The notes under the pieces are model-generated. The model was not told the DNA's origin and did no database searches. It worked only from the letters and a program-made list of their open reading frames with translations. The position numbers were made by a program, and so were the translations under genes. From the NCBI GenBank assembly GCA_003240695.1, contig QFNC01000029.1, forward strand, positions 1 through 35,129: a stretch of 35,129 nt of DNA, given 5' to 3'. The stretch is from Pseudoxanthomonas suwonensis (GTDB lineage Bacteria; Pseudomonadota; Gammaproteobacteria; Xanthomonadales; Xanthomonadaceae). This document shows positions 17,643 through 25,722 of the stretch, piece by piece. Every line of letters starts with the position of its first letter. Position 1 is the stretch's first letter.

Positions 17643-18134
17643 ATGAAAGAAACCATTCTGGACGTGCTGTTGTATCTGTTCGAGAACGACCATGCCGGCG
17701 CGGTACGCTCCGGCGTGCCCGAGGCGGACTCCGCGGGCATCAGCCCGCTGTTCGACGAACTGACCGCAGCCGGCTTCGGCCCGGGCGAGATCCAGCGCGC
17801 CTTCGGCTGGCTGGATGCGCTGGCGCTGCAGCGTCCGGCGCACGGCCCGGCAGCTCGCAACGCCCCGCTGCGGGTCTACCACGGCGACGAACTGGACAGG
17901 CTGGATGTCGACTGCCGCGGCTTCCTGCTGTCGCTGGAGCAATTGGGCGTGCTGAATGCCGAACAGCGCGAACTGGTGCTGGATCGCGCTCTGGCACTGG
18001 ATCAGGACCGGGTGGAGCTGGACGACCTGAAATGGGTGGTACTGATGGTGCTGTTCAACCAGCCCGGCAGCGAGGCCGCCTATGCCTGGATGGAAACCCG
18101 CATGTTCGCCGACGACCCCGAACCGTTGCACTGA
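17643..18134 (+). CDS. smg: Smg family protein (DUF494)
   Basis: Smg is a small cytoplasmic protein of unknown biochemical role, usually found beside dprA and topA. The 163-residue length is typical. The start MKETILDVLLYLFENDHAG is diagnostic, and the C-terminal DDLKWVVLMVLFNQPGSEAA matches the conserved family block. The gene starts 51 bp after dprA. An in-frame ATG five codons earlier exists, but the family start is MKETI. Confidence 0.92.
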   Translation: MKETILDVLLYLFENDHAGAVRSGVPEADSAGISPLFDELTAAGFGPGEIQRAFGWLDALALQRPAHGPAARNAPLRVYHGDELDRLDVDCRGFLLSLEQLGVLNAEQRELVLDRALALDQDRVELDDLKWVVLMVLFNQPGSEAAYAWMETRMFADDPEPLH

Positions 18135-18140
18135 TGGCTT

Positions 18141-18157
18141 GCGGACGCTTCGTCCGC
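18141..18157 (+). other. Small hairpin after smg
   Basis: A perfect 7-bp stem, GCGGACG at 18141-18147 and CGTCCGC at 18151-18157, encloses a CTT loop. It starts 6 bp after the smg stop. No T-run follows, so it is not a classical terminator. It may stabilise the mRNA 3' end or attenuate transcription into the GYF_2 genes. Confidence 0.35.
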
Positions 18158-18245
18158 TCGCCGCGTTCTGCTAGGCTTTCACGGGGAATGCGCGCCGATG
18201 CACGGTCGGCGGCATCATTGCCGTCTGGGGAATGGGCTGTCGCAC

Positions 18246-18950
18246 ATGCACAACTGGTTTTATCGCGACGCCGCGGGCCGGCAACTCGGGCCGATCGACG
18301 GCGAGGAGTTGGCCTATCTGCACCGGCAGGGCGCGATCCGCGAGGACACCCTGGTCTGGCGCGAGGGCATGACCGGCTGGAGCACCTTCGCCGCTGCGGG
18401 CCATGCCGCCGCGGCATCCATCGTGCCACCCCGCCTGCCCGGCAGCGCGGTGCCGGCCGCAGTGCCGCAGGGCGCTGCCGTACCGGCCACCAAGCCGCGT
18501 CTGTCCGGCTGCGCCATCGCCATGCTGGCCGCGCTGGGAATCATGCTGCTGATCGGGCTGCCGGCAATCGGCATCCTGGCGGCAATCGCGATCCCGGCCT
18601 ATCAGGATTACGCGGTCCGCTCGAAAATCGCCCAGGCCAGTGCGGCCACGGTGCCGATCCAGCAGGCCGTGGACGCCTGGTACGACAGCCATGGCCAGTG
18701 CCCGGACGCCGACTGGCTGGCACGGCAGCCTGCCGTGCACACCGCAACGCTTGCCCGGATGACCGTGGGCCACGCTCCCGCAGGGCGCTGTACGCTGAAA
18801 TTCGAGCTGACGGCGATCCATGCGGAGATCGATGGCACCACCCTGCTGCTCGAATCCACGCCCGACGGCTGGCGCTGCGTCGGCGGCAGCATCCCATCCC
18901 GCTATCTTCCTGCCACCTGCAAGACCGACCCAGGACCCGCTACGCCATGA
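18246..18950 (+). CDS. GYF_2-domain protein fused to a type IV pilin-like domain
   Basis: This 234-residue protein has an N-terminal GYF_2 domain (PF14237 type, about 3-50, WFYRDAAGRQLGPIDGEELA, then LVWREGMTGW). A Pro/Ala linker and a membrane helix follow (about 88-118). The end of the helix, IGILAAIAIPAYQDYAVRSK (108-127), is nearly identical to the N-terminal helix of type IV pilins. The C-terminal ~100 residues keep the pilin layout with Cys residues near the end (GWRCVGG, RYLPATCK). The prepilin peptidase site (G-F-T-L-x-E) is absent: the helix starts SGCAIAML. It is therefore unlikely to be processed and assembled as a pilin. It overlaps the next GYF_2 gene by 4 nt. Role unknown. Confidence 0.78.
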   Translation: MHNWFYRDAAGRQLGPIDGEELAYLHRQGAIREDTLVWREGMTGWSTFAAAGHAAAASIVPPRLPGSAVPAAVPQGAAVPATKPRLSGCAIAMLAALGIMLLIGLPAIGILAAIAIPAYQDYAVRSKIAQASAATVPIQQAVDAWYDSHGQCPDADWLARQPAVHTATLARMTVGHAPAGRCTLKFELTAIHAEIDGTTLLLESTPDGWRCVGGSIPSRYLPATCKTDPGPATP

Positions 18951-19891
18951 ACATCGCATCCGACCAGTGGTACTACAGTGCCGACAACCAGCAGCAGTCC
19001 GGCCCGGTCAGTGCCGAGACGCTGGTCTCTCTGTTGCATGCCGGCACCCTGACCCGGGAGACGCTGGTGTGGCGCGAAGGCATGCCGCAGTGGCAGGCAT
19101 TGCACAGCGTGGCCGAGCTGATCGGACCGGCGGTCGCCGTTACTGCAGAAGCTCCGGCACCGTCCTCGCCCCCCCCCGTTGCGGACACCGGCACGGCGCC
19201 ATCTTCGGCACCCCATGCACAGGCCGTGTCACCCTACGCCGCCCCCCGGAGCGAGGTGGGGACGTCCGGGCATCACCCCGTGCAGGGCGGCACCGTGGTG
19301 TATGCAGGCTTCTGGAAGCGGGTGGCTGCCGTGGTCATCGACGGCATGGTCACCAGCATGATCTCCTGGGTCGTGCAGATTCCGCTTCTGATCTTGGTCG
19401 GAATCGGCGGCTCGGCCGCGTTCGGCGCTGCCGATCCCGACACGATGTCGCCGGTGCAGATCGTGGTGTTCATCCTGTCGTACGGCGTCGGCATCGCCAT
19501 CCCGCTGTTCTATTACGCCTGGATGCACTCGTCGGCGTCGCAGGCCACGCTGGGCAAGATGGCGGTCGGCATCAAGGTGACCCGACTGAGTGGCGAGCGG
19601 ATCAGTTTCTGGCGCGCATTCGGTCGCTACTTCGCCTACATCCTCAGCTCGCTGACGCTGTGCATCGGCCTGATCATGGCGGCCTTCACCGCGCGCAAGC
19701 AGGCGCTGCATGACATCATCTGCGACACCCTGGTGGTGGACAAATGGGCCTTTACCGAGCACCCGGAATGGCAGAAGCCCGAACTAGGCGCTGTGACCAT
19801 CGTGATCCTGGCCCTGTCCGGGCTGCTGTTGCTGGGCTTGATCGTGCTGATGGTGTTCCTGGGCGCTGCGATGGCCGGTCTGGCATCGTGA
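18947..19891 (+). CDS. GYF_2-RDD membrane protein
   Basis: This 314-residue protein starts at the ATGA overlap with the preceding gene. An N-terminal GYF_2 domain (about 8-60, WYYSADNQQQSGPVSAETLV, then LVWREGMPQWQAL) is followed by a Pro/Ser/Ala-rich linker (65-110). An RDD domain (PF06271, about 118-265) follows, with its characteristic Arg-Asp pair near the start (FWKRVAAVVIDGMV) and the segment ATLGKMAVGIKVTRLSGERI. One more hydrophobic helix lies at the C-terminus. RDD proteins are polytopic membrane proteins, some linked to ion or compatible-solute transport; here no substrate can be named. The shared GYF_2 domain suggests it recruits the same partner as its neighbour. Confidence 0.85.
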   Translation: MNIASDQWYYSADNQQQSGPVSAETLVSLLHAGTLTRETLVWREGMPQWQALHSVAELIGPAVAVTAEAPAPSSPPPVADTGTAPSSAPHAQAVSPYAAPRSEVGTSGHHPVQGGTVVYAGFWKRVAAVVIDGMVTSMISWVVQIPLLILVGIGGSAAFGAADPDTMSPVQIVVFILSYGVGIAIPLFYYAWMHSSASQATLGKMAVGIKVTRLSGERISFWRAFGRYFAYILSSLTLCIGLIMAAFTARKQALHDIICDTLVVDKWAFTEHPEWQKPELGAVTIVILALSGLLLLGLIVLMVFLGAAMAGLAS

Positions 19892-19952
19892 CGACGCGCA
19901 CACTTCCGCTTGCACCGGGTCCATCCGGGGTGCGCTCGACGGCCGCCCTGCC

Positions 19953-19988
19953 TTGACATCGCGCATCACGGCGTGATTCCACTATAAA
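19953..19988 (+). promoter_or_regulatory. topA: topA upstream promoter/operator candidate
   Basis: A perfect -35 hexamer TTGACA (19953-19958) and a -10-like TATAAA (19983-19988) lie upstream of topA, but 24 nt apart instead of 17. Between them is a perfect 6-bp inverted repeat ATCACG-G-CGTGAT (19965-19977). Each hexamer could belong to a different promoter, or the dyad could bind a regulator that brings them together. The topA ATG is about 100 bp downstream, giving a long leader. Confidence 0.35.
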
Positions 19989-20091
19989 CAAGGTGTCGCC
20001 TGTTGCTGCCGGAAGTCGGTACGGGTCGACGCGTCCTCTTCATGCGATCCTGCCCCGACCAGCACGGGGCGGCGCTTCAGGCAAGGCTCTC

Positions 20092-22650
20092 ATGTCCAAG
20101 CATCTGCTCATCGTCGAATCGCCGGCCAAGGCCAAGACGATCAACAAATACCTCGGCAAGGACTACACCGTGCTGGCCAGCTATGGGCACGTGCGCGACC
20201 TGGTGCCGAAGGAGGGCGCAGTGGACCCGGATGCCGGCTTCGCGATGCGCTACGACCTGATCGAGAAGAACGAGAAGCACGTTGCCGCGATCGCCAAGGC
20301 GGCCAAGGCCGCGGATGACATCCTGCTGGCCACCGACCCGGATCGCGAGGGCGAGGCGATCAGCTGGCACATCGCCGAAATCCTGAAGGAGCGCGGCCTG
20401 CTGAAGGACAAGCCGCTGCACCGGGTGGTGTTCACCGAAATCACCCCGCGCGCGATCAAGGAGGCGATCGCAGCCCCGCGCAGCATTTCCGCACCGCTGG
20501 TGGACGCGCAGCAGGCGCGCCGCGCGCTGGACTATCTGGTCGGCTTCAACCTGTCGCCGGTGCTGTGGCGCAAGGTGCAGCGCGGCCTGTCGGCCGGGCG
20601 GGTGCAGTCGCCGGCGCTGCGCATGATCGTGGAGCGCGAGGAGGAGATCGAAGCCTTCATCGCGCGCGAATACTGGACCATCGAAGCGGAGTGCGCGCAT
20701 CCCACCCAGGCCTTCACCGCCAAGCTGGTGAAGCTGGACGGACGCAAGTTCGAGCAATTCACCATCACCGACGGCGATACCGCGGAGGACGCCCGCAAGC
20801 GCATCACTGCGTCCGCGCAGGGCCGCCTGCACGTGACCGACGTGGCCAGCAAGGAGCGCAAGCGCCGGCCCTCGCCGCCGTTCACCACCAGCACGCTTCA
20901 GCAGGAAGCCGCGCGCAAGCTCGGCTTCACCACCCGCAAGACGATGCAGGTGGCGCAGAAGCTGTACGAAGGCATCGCGCTGGGCGAGGAAGGCAGCGTC
21001 GGCCTGATCAGCTATATGCGTACCGACTCGGTCAGCCTGTCGCAGGACGCGCTCTCGGAGATCCGCGATGTCATCGCACGCGATTTCGGCACCGCCTCGC
21101 TGCCGGACAAGCCCAACTTCTACCAGACCAAATCCAAGAACGCGCAGGAAGCGCACGAAGCGATCCGCCCGACCTCGGCGTTGCGCACGCCTGCGCACGT
21201 GGCACGCTTCCTTTCCGACGACGAACGCAAGCTGTACGACCTGGTGTGGAAGCGCGCGGTGGCCAGCCAGATGATTCCGGCCACGCTGAACACGGTGACC
21301 GTGGAGCTGGCCGCCGGTTCCGAGCACAGCTTCCGCGCCAGCGGCACCACCGTGGTGGTGCCCGGCTTCCTGGCGGTGTACGAGGAAGGCAAGGACCAGA
21401 AGACCAGCGAGGACGAGGACGAAGGCCGCAAGCTGCCGGCGATGAAACCCGGCGACAACGTGCCGCTGGACCGCATCCACGCCGACCAGCATTTCACCCA
21501 GCCGCCGCCGCGCTACACCGAAGCCAGCCTGGTGAAGGCGCTGGAGGAATACGGCATCGGCCGGCCGTCCACGTATGCCTCGATCATCCAGACGCTGATC
21601 TTCCGCAAGTACACCGAGATGGACGGCCGCGCGTTCAGGCCCACCGACGTGGGCCGTGCGGTCAGCAAGTTCCTGTCGAGCCACTTCACCCGCTACGTGG
21701 ACTACGACTTCACCGCCAAGATGGAAGACGACCTGGATGCGGTCAGCCGCGGCGAGGAGGCGTGGGTGCCGCTGATGGAGAAGTTCTGGGGTCCGTTCAA
21801 GGAACTGGTGGAAGACAAGACCGAAAGCCTGGACCGCACCGATGCGGGCAGCGCCAAGGTATTGGGCATCGATCCGGCCAGCGGCAAGGAGGTCAGCGCA
21901 CGCATCGGCCGCTATGGCCCGATGGTGCAGATCGGCACCGTGGACGACGAGGAAAAACCCAGGTTCGCATCGCTGCAGCCGGGCCAGAGCATCTATTCGA
22001 TCAGCTTCGAGGAGGCGATGAAGCTGTTCGAGATGCCGCGCAAACTCGGCCACAGCGATGGCGAGGAAGTCAGCGTGGGTGTCGGCCGGTTCGGGCCGTT
22101 CGCCAAGCGCGGCAGCACCTACGCCAGCCTCAAGAAGGAGGACGACCCGTACACCATCGATCTGGCCCGCGCGCTGTTGCTGATCGAGGAGAAGGAGGAA
22201 ATCGCCCGCAACCGGGTGATCAAGGAATTCGCCGGCAGCGACATCCAAGTGCTGAACGGCCGTTTCGGGCCGTACATTTCCGACGGCACCAGCAACGGCA
22301 AGATTCCCAAGGACCGCGATCCGAAAACGCTGACGCTGGATGAAGTCACCCAATGGCTGGCCGAGACCGGCAAGCCGGCGCGCAAGGGCTGGGGGAAAAA
22401 AGCGGCCAAGGCCCCGGCCAAAACCGTGACCAAATCGGCAACCAGGAAAGCACCGGCGAAGAAGACGACGACAACCGCCACTACGAAAAAAGCCCCCGCA
22501 AAGAAGACTGCCGTGCGCAAGACAGCGGCGAAGAAGGCGTTCAAGTCGATCTCGCAGATCGAACCGGCGAAGGTGCTGATCACCCCGGCCAGTCCGGATG
22601 GTGTCGGCAGGAAGCGGGTGCTGAAGAAATCCGACGCGCCGCCGTTCTGA
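20092..22650 (+). CDS. topA: DNA topoisomerase I (type IA)
   Basis: TopA relaxes negatively supercoiled DNA through a transient 5'-phosphotyrosine link. It is 852 residues from the ATG at 20092 (MSKHLLIVESPAKAKTINKY), preceded by AAGG; the frame is open further upstream without conservation. The Toprim domain has the metal-binding ATDPDREGEA (80-89), and the catalytic tyrosine is Tyr308 in ISYMRTDSVS. The C-terminal part lacks the Cys4 zinc ribbons of E. coli TopA. Instead it has Toprim_C-type repeats (ARIGRYGPMVQIG, VGVGRFGPFAKRG, VLNGRFGPYISDG) and a Lys/Ala/Thr-rich tail of about 70 residues likely to bind DNA non-specifically. Confidence 0.97.
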   Translation: MSKHLLIVESPAKAKTINKYLGKDYTVLASYGHVRDLVPKEGAVDPDAGFAMRYDLIEKNEKHVAAIAKAAKAADDILLATDPDREGEAISWHIAEILKERGLLKDKPLHRVVFTEITPRAIKEAIAAPRSISAPLVDAQQARRALDYLVGFNLSPVLWRKVQRGLSAGRVQSPALRMIVEREEEIEAFIAREYWTIEAECAHPTQAFTAKLVKLDGRKFEQFTITDGDTAEDARKRITASAQGRLHVTDVASKERKRRPSPPFTTSTLQQEAARKLGFTTRKTMQVAQKLYEGIALGEEGSVGLISYMRTDSVSLSQDALSEIRDVIARDFGTASLPDKPNFYQTKSKNAQEAHEAIRPTSALRTPAHVARFLSDDERKLYDLVWKRAVASQMIPATLNTVTVELAAGSEHSFRASGTTVVVPGFLAVYEEGKDQKTSEDEDEGRKLPAMKPGDNVPLDRIHADQHFTQPPPRYTEASLVKALEEYGIGRPSTYASIIQTLIFRKYTEMDGRAFRPTDVGRAVSKFLSSHFTRYVDYDFTAKMEDDLDAVSRGEEAWVPLMEKFWGPFKELVEDKTESLDRTDAGSAKVLGIDPASGKEVSARIGRYGPMVQIGTVDDEEKPRFASLQPGQSIYSISFEEAMKLFEMPRKLGHSDGEEVSVGVGRFGPFAKRGSTYASLKKEDDPYTIDLARALLLIEEKEEIARNRVIKEFAGSDIQVLNGRFGPYISDGTSNGKIPKDRDPKTLTLDEVTQWLAETGKPARKGWGKKAAKAPAKTVTKSATRKAPAKKTTTTATTKKAPAKKTAVRKTAAKKAFKSISQIEPAKVLITPASPDGVGRKRVLKKSDAPPF

Positions 22651-22942
22651 CCGAAGACATGCTGTACGCGCAGGGATCAACCTGCCACGCTGCACGCGCG
22701 CCGGATTGCCAACGATCGTGGGCGGTTGCCTCGTCGATCCCCGCCATTGCTACCGAACAGACGAAGCCAGCCCATGCATACCGCTGACGATGCCGCTGCA
22801 CGACCGCTGCGCCGCAGCGTTCCGACGCTGCCGCCGGCAGCGGCTTGGGCAGACTCGCCATATCCGCCTGCCAGCATCGCTTGCAGGCGGCGGCAACAGT
22901 TGCCATCGCCATGACTGTGCCAATCCGTCCCCGGCCGGTCAT
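22651..22942. other. Intergenic region between topA and tsaC
   Basis: No convincing gene was found in these 292 bp; open frames on both strands lack ribosome binding sites and recognisable sequence. A perfect 8-bp inverted repeat lies at 22864-22871 (CCGCCTGC) and 22883-22890, with an 11-nt loop. It has no T-run, so at most it is a weak or Rho-dependent termination or leader structure. Confidence 0.4.
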
Positions 22943-23515
22943 ATGGAACATCACCCCTTGAATCACGACATCGCCAGTGCCATCGCGCAGCTGAGCCAAG
23001 GCGGCGTGATCGCCTACCCCACCGAAGGCGTGTGGGGACTGGGCTGCGATCCGGCCAAGCCGATGGCCGTGCAGCGGCTGCTGGCGATCAAGCAGCGGCC
23101 GGTGGAGAAAGGCCTGATCCTGATCGCGGCCGATGCAGCGCAGCTGTCGCCCTTCATCGACATGACGGCCTTGACCCAGGCGCAGCGCGATCGGGTGCAC
23201 GCCAGCTGGCCCGGTCCGGCCACCTGGATCGTGCCGGCATCCGCCACTGCGCCTGTCTGGATCACCGGCAGCCACGCCGGCATCGCCGTGCGGGTGTCGG
23301 CCCATGCCCCGGTGGTATCGCTGTGCCGGGCCTTCGGCGGCGCACTGGTGTCCACCAGCGCCAACCGGGCCGGCGACCCGGCACCGACCTGCCGGGCCGA
23401 GCTGGATCCGGCCCTGCTGGCCCTGATCGATGGCTGCCTGGCCGGCGACACCGGCGGACAGCGTCGCCCCACCCCGATCCGCGATGCCCGCACCGGCATG
23501 CTGCTGCGGGACTGA
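22943..23515 (+). CDS. tsaC: Threonylcarbamoyl-AMP synthase TsaC (Sua5/YciO/YrdC family)
   Basis: TsaC makes threonylcarbamoyl-AMP from Thr, bicarbonate and ATP, the first step of the t6A37 tRNA modification. The 190-residue length equals E. coli TsaC. The motifs are present: IAYPTEGVWGLGCDP (23-37), KQRPVEKGLILIAAD (50-64) and the STSAN motif (137-141) near the ligand site. The ATG at 22943 is chosen for length and agreement with the family; a TTG five codons later is possible. The ribosome binding site is weak. Its position after dprA-smg-topA is normal for gammaproteobacteria. Confidence 0.93.
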   Translation: MEHHPLNHDIASAIAQLSQGGVIAYPTEGVWGLGCDPAKPMAVQRLLAIKQRPVEKGLILIAADAAQLSPFIDMTALTQAQRDRVHASWPGPATWIVPASATAPVWITGSHAGIAVRVSAHAPVVSLCRAFGGALVSTSANRAGDPAPTCRAELDPALLALIDGCLAGDTGGQRRPTPIRDARTGMLLRD

Positions 23516-23577
23516 ATCGACGGCAACCCCAGCGCCGGGATACCCTCCGTCGACGCGCTGTATGGTAAAAAACCGGC

Positions 23578-24258
23578 ATGAACACACTGCGGCCCCTGCT
23601 GGTTGTCCTCGGTCTGGCTGGTTGGTGCGTGCCGGCACAGGCACAGGACACCACGCCCATCTACTATTGCACCGATGCCAAGGGCAAGCGCAGCTTCAGC
23701 GATCGCGCCTGTCTTAAGGGGCAACAGCAGGAAGTGCGGCGCCTGCCGACTCCGAAGTCGCGACCGGCGATCGCGCCGGTGAGACGCATCGATCCGGTAC
23801 ATGCCGCGCTGCCACCGGCACCGCAGGTCGTGGTGATCACGCCGCCCAGACCGCTGTATGAATGCGTGACGCCCGAGGGCGAGATGTACACCAGCGATTC
23901 GCCCGAAGGCCGGCCACGCTTCGTTCCACTGTGGACGCTCGGTTATCCGGTGCTTGTGGAACAGACTTACGTGACTCCGGGCGGTGGCCATCTGACCTAC
24001 AGCAATGGTCGGGTCGGTGGCAGTTTCCATAGCGGCGGACTGCAGCATGCCGTGGTGCCCACCGCTGCCGGTTATGGTGCCGGCACCTGGATCCGCGATC
24101 AATGCCATGTCCTGCCGCAGGCGGACACCTGCGGCCGGCTGCGCGACCAGCTGAGCAGCCTGCGCACCCGGTTCTTCAATGCCATGCCCAGCGAGCGCGA
24201 CCGCATCACCGTGCAGGAACGTGCCATCACCGAGCGTTTGAACAGCGATTGCCGATGA
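23578..24258 (+). CDS. Exported DUF4124-domain protein (first of a tandem pair)
   Basis: This 226-residue protein has a clear signal peptide (cleavage expected after PAQAQ, residue 23). The short DUF4124-type motif YYCTDAKGKRSFSDRACLKG follows (29-48), in which two Cys frame a Gly/Lys turn. The rest is Pro-rich (about 55-90), then a beta-rich segment and a C-terminal helical end with two more Cys (DQCHVLPQADTC). DUF4124 proteins are periplasmic or envelope-associated and functionally uncharacterised. The stop overlaps the next gene's ATG (24255-24258), and the two proteins share layout, so they look like a duplicated, co-expressed pair. Confidence 0.78.
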   Translation: MNTLRPLLVVLGLAGWCVPAQAQDTTPIYYCTDAKGKRSFSDRACLKGQQQEVRRLPTPKSRPAIAPVRRIDPVHAALPPAPQVVVITPPRPLYECVTPEGEMYTSDSPEGRPRFVPLWTLGYPVLVEQTYVTPGGGHLTYSNGRVGGSFHSGGLQHAVVPTAAGYGAGTWIRDQCHVLPQADTCGRLRDQLSSLRTRFFNAMPSERDRITVQERAITERLNSDCR

Positions 24259-24890
24259 GGGTGCAGGGTCAGTCGCAGCTGCCGCGCATGATGGCAACCG
24301 TCGTGTGCCTGGCTGGACTGTTGATGCCGGGCCTGCAGAGCGCGCAGGCGCAGCGCAGCACGGTCATCTACCGCTGCACCGACGTGTTCGGCCGGGTCAC
24401 CGTGCAGAACGACGAACCATGCCCCAAGGGCAGCCAATCGGACCGGCGTGTAGTGGAAACACCGCGCGCCGGCTGGCATCCGCCGCCGCAGTATTACCGG
24501 TCCAGACCCGAAGCGCCGAAGCCGCCGGCAAGCGTGGATGTTCAAGCCCCCGCGCTGTCGGCTGGCCCGCCGTCGCCGCCGGCATTGTTCCGCTGCACGC
24601 GCATGGAGCAGCCCTTCCTGAGCGAGGATGGCGAGCCGGAAGCCGTGTGCATGGGCCTGAACACCATCGGCATCGACGGCAGCAGCCGTCTGGCCGCCGG
24701 CATGGCCTGCGAAGTACCGGAAACCAGCTGCGAGCCGGTGGCCGAGGCGGACCTGTGCAAGGCCTGGGGCGAGTATCTGCGCGAAAAGCTGGCCGCATGG
24801 AAATTCGGCCCGCGCGAACACGCCGCCGCCGCCCAAACCGAGTACGAAGCCGCTCGCGCCCGGCTGGCCGGCAGCCAGTGCGGCCAATAA
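24255..24890 (+). CDS. Exported DUF4124-like protein (second of a tandem pair)
   Basis: This 211-residue protein begins at the ATGA overlap with the preceding gene. A signal peptide is visible (hydrophobic about 15-27, likely cleavage after QSAQA). The DUF4124-like segment YRCTDVFGRVTVQNDEPCPK follows and resembles that of the upstream gene. A Pro-rich linker and a Cys-containing C-terminal part (ACEVPETSCEP, ADLCKAWGEYL, GSQCGQ) complete it. The paired Cys residues suggest disulfides in the periplasm. The gene ends 12 bp before the convergent dehydrogenase. Function unknown. Confidence 0.75.
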   Translation: MRVQGQSQLPRMMATVVCLAGLLMPGLQSAQAQRSTVIYRCTDVFGRVTVQNDEPCPKGSQSDRRVVETPRAGWHPPPQYYRSRPEAPKPPASVDVQAPALSAGPPSPPALFRCTRMEQPFLSEDGEPEAVCMGLNTIGIDGSSRLAAGMACEVPETSCEPVAEADLCKAWGEYLREKLAAWKFGPREHAAAAQTEYEAARARLAGSQCGQ

Positions 24891-24902
24891 CCGCGGATCG
24901 AC

Positions 24903-25703
24903 TCAGAAACCGTACTGCGAGAACCCGCCGTCAACGGCCAGGCACTGTCCGGTGATCCAGGCCGCCGCCGGCAGGCACAGGAACGCCACGGCCGCGGCCA
25001 CTTCGTCCGGTTCGCCGATGCGGCCCATGGGCGTGCGCAGCAGCACCTCGTCCAGATAATCTGCATCGGCCAGCTTCGGCGAGGTGCGGCGGGTGCGGAT
25101 GTACCACGGCGCCACCGCATTCACGCGGATGCCGTCCTCGGCCCATTCCACGGCCAGGTTGCGGGTCATCTGGTGCAGCGCGGCCTTGCTCATGCCGTAG
25201 GCCACGCCGGTGCGCACGTGCAGCAGGCCGGACACGCTGCCGATGTTGACGATGCTGGAGGCGGCATGCTGCAACAGCAACGGATACGCCAGCCGGCACA
25301 GTTCGAAGGCGCTGCCCAGATTGATCTCGAGAATGCCGCGCCACTCGCTGTCGCTGTAGTCCACCGCGGCGCGGGTCAGGTTGCAGCCGGCGTTGTTGAC
25401 CAGGATCCGCAGGCCGTCGCCGCGATCGCGGCCGATGTCCTCGATGCGGTCGAACAGGGCGCGCCGGTCGCCATCCTCGGCCACATCGGCCGCGCAGGCA
25501 TGCACGGCGCGATCGGGAAAGGCGTCGGCCAGACCGTCGCGGGCATCGTCCAGGCCGTCGGCATCGCGTGCGGCGACGACCACGTCGGCACCGCGCTCCA
25601 GCAAGGCGCGGGCGATGGCCAGTCCGATCCCCGCGCTGCCGCCGGTCACCAAGGCCAGTTGGCCATGCAGATGCCAGCGGTCGTGCGGCGCGGAGGGAGT
25701 CAT
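24903..25703 (-). CDS. SDR-family oxidoreductase (tropinone reductase-like)
   Basis: This 266-residue classical short-chain dehydrogenase has the cofactor-binding TGGSAGIG at 20-27, NNAG at 103-106 and the catalytic triad Ser156, Tyr169 and Lys173 (SVSG and YGMSK). The C-terminus GQCLAVDGGFSQYGF is typical of the family. The basic/Ala-rich residues after strand 2 (VVVAARD) allow NADP(H). The overall pattern is closest to tropinone-reductase-like SDRs, but no substrate can be assigned. The ATG at 25703 follows a 19-bp gap after the sppA stop, so the gene is probably co-transcribed with sppA. Confidence 0.88.
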   Translation of the reverse strand: MTPSAPHDRWHLHGQLALVTGGSAGIGLAIARALLERGADVVVAARDADGLDDARDGLADAFPDRAVHACAADVAEDGDRRALFDRIEDIGRDRGDGLRILVNNAGCNLTRAAVDYSDSEWRGILEINLGSAFELCRLAYPLLLQHAASSIVNIGSVSGLLHVRTGVAYGMSKAALHQMTRNLAVEWAEDGIRVNAVAPWYIRTRRTSPKLADADYLDEVLLRTPMGRIGEPDEVAAAVAFLCLPAAAWITGQCLAVDGGFSQYGF

Positions 25704-25722
25704 CGGCGGATGCGTTCCGGCC

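Noticed and set aside
18141..18157. Rho-independent terminator after smg
   Set aside because: The stem is perfect but no T-run follows, so it is kept only as a hairpin.
20077..22695. Very long open frame on the minus strand opposite topA (872 codons)
   Set aside because: It is the antisense shadow of a high-GC gene. It has no recognisable domain and topA on the plus strand is unambiguous.
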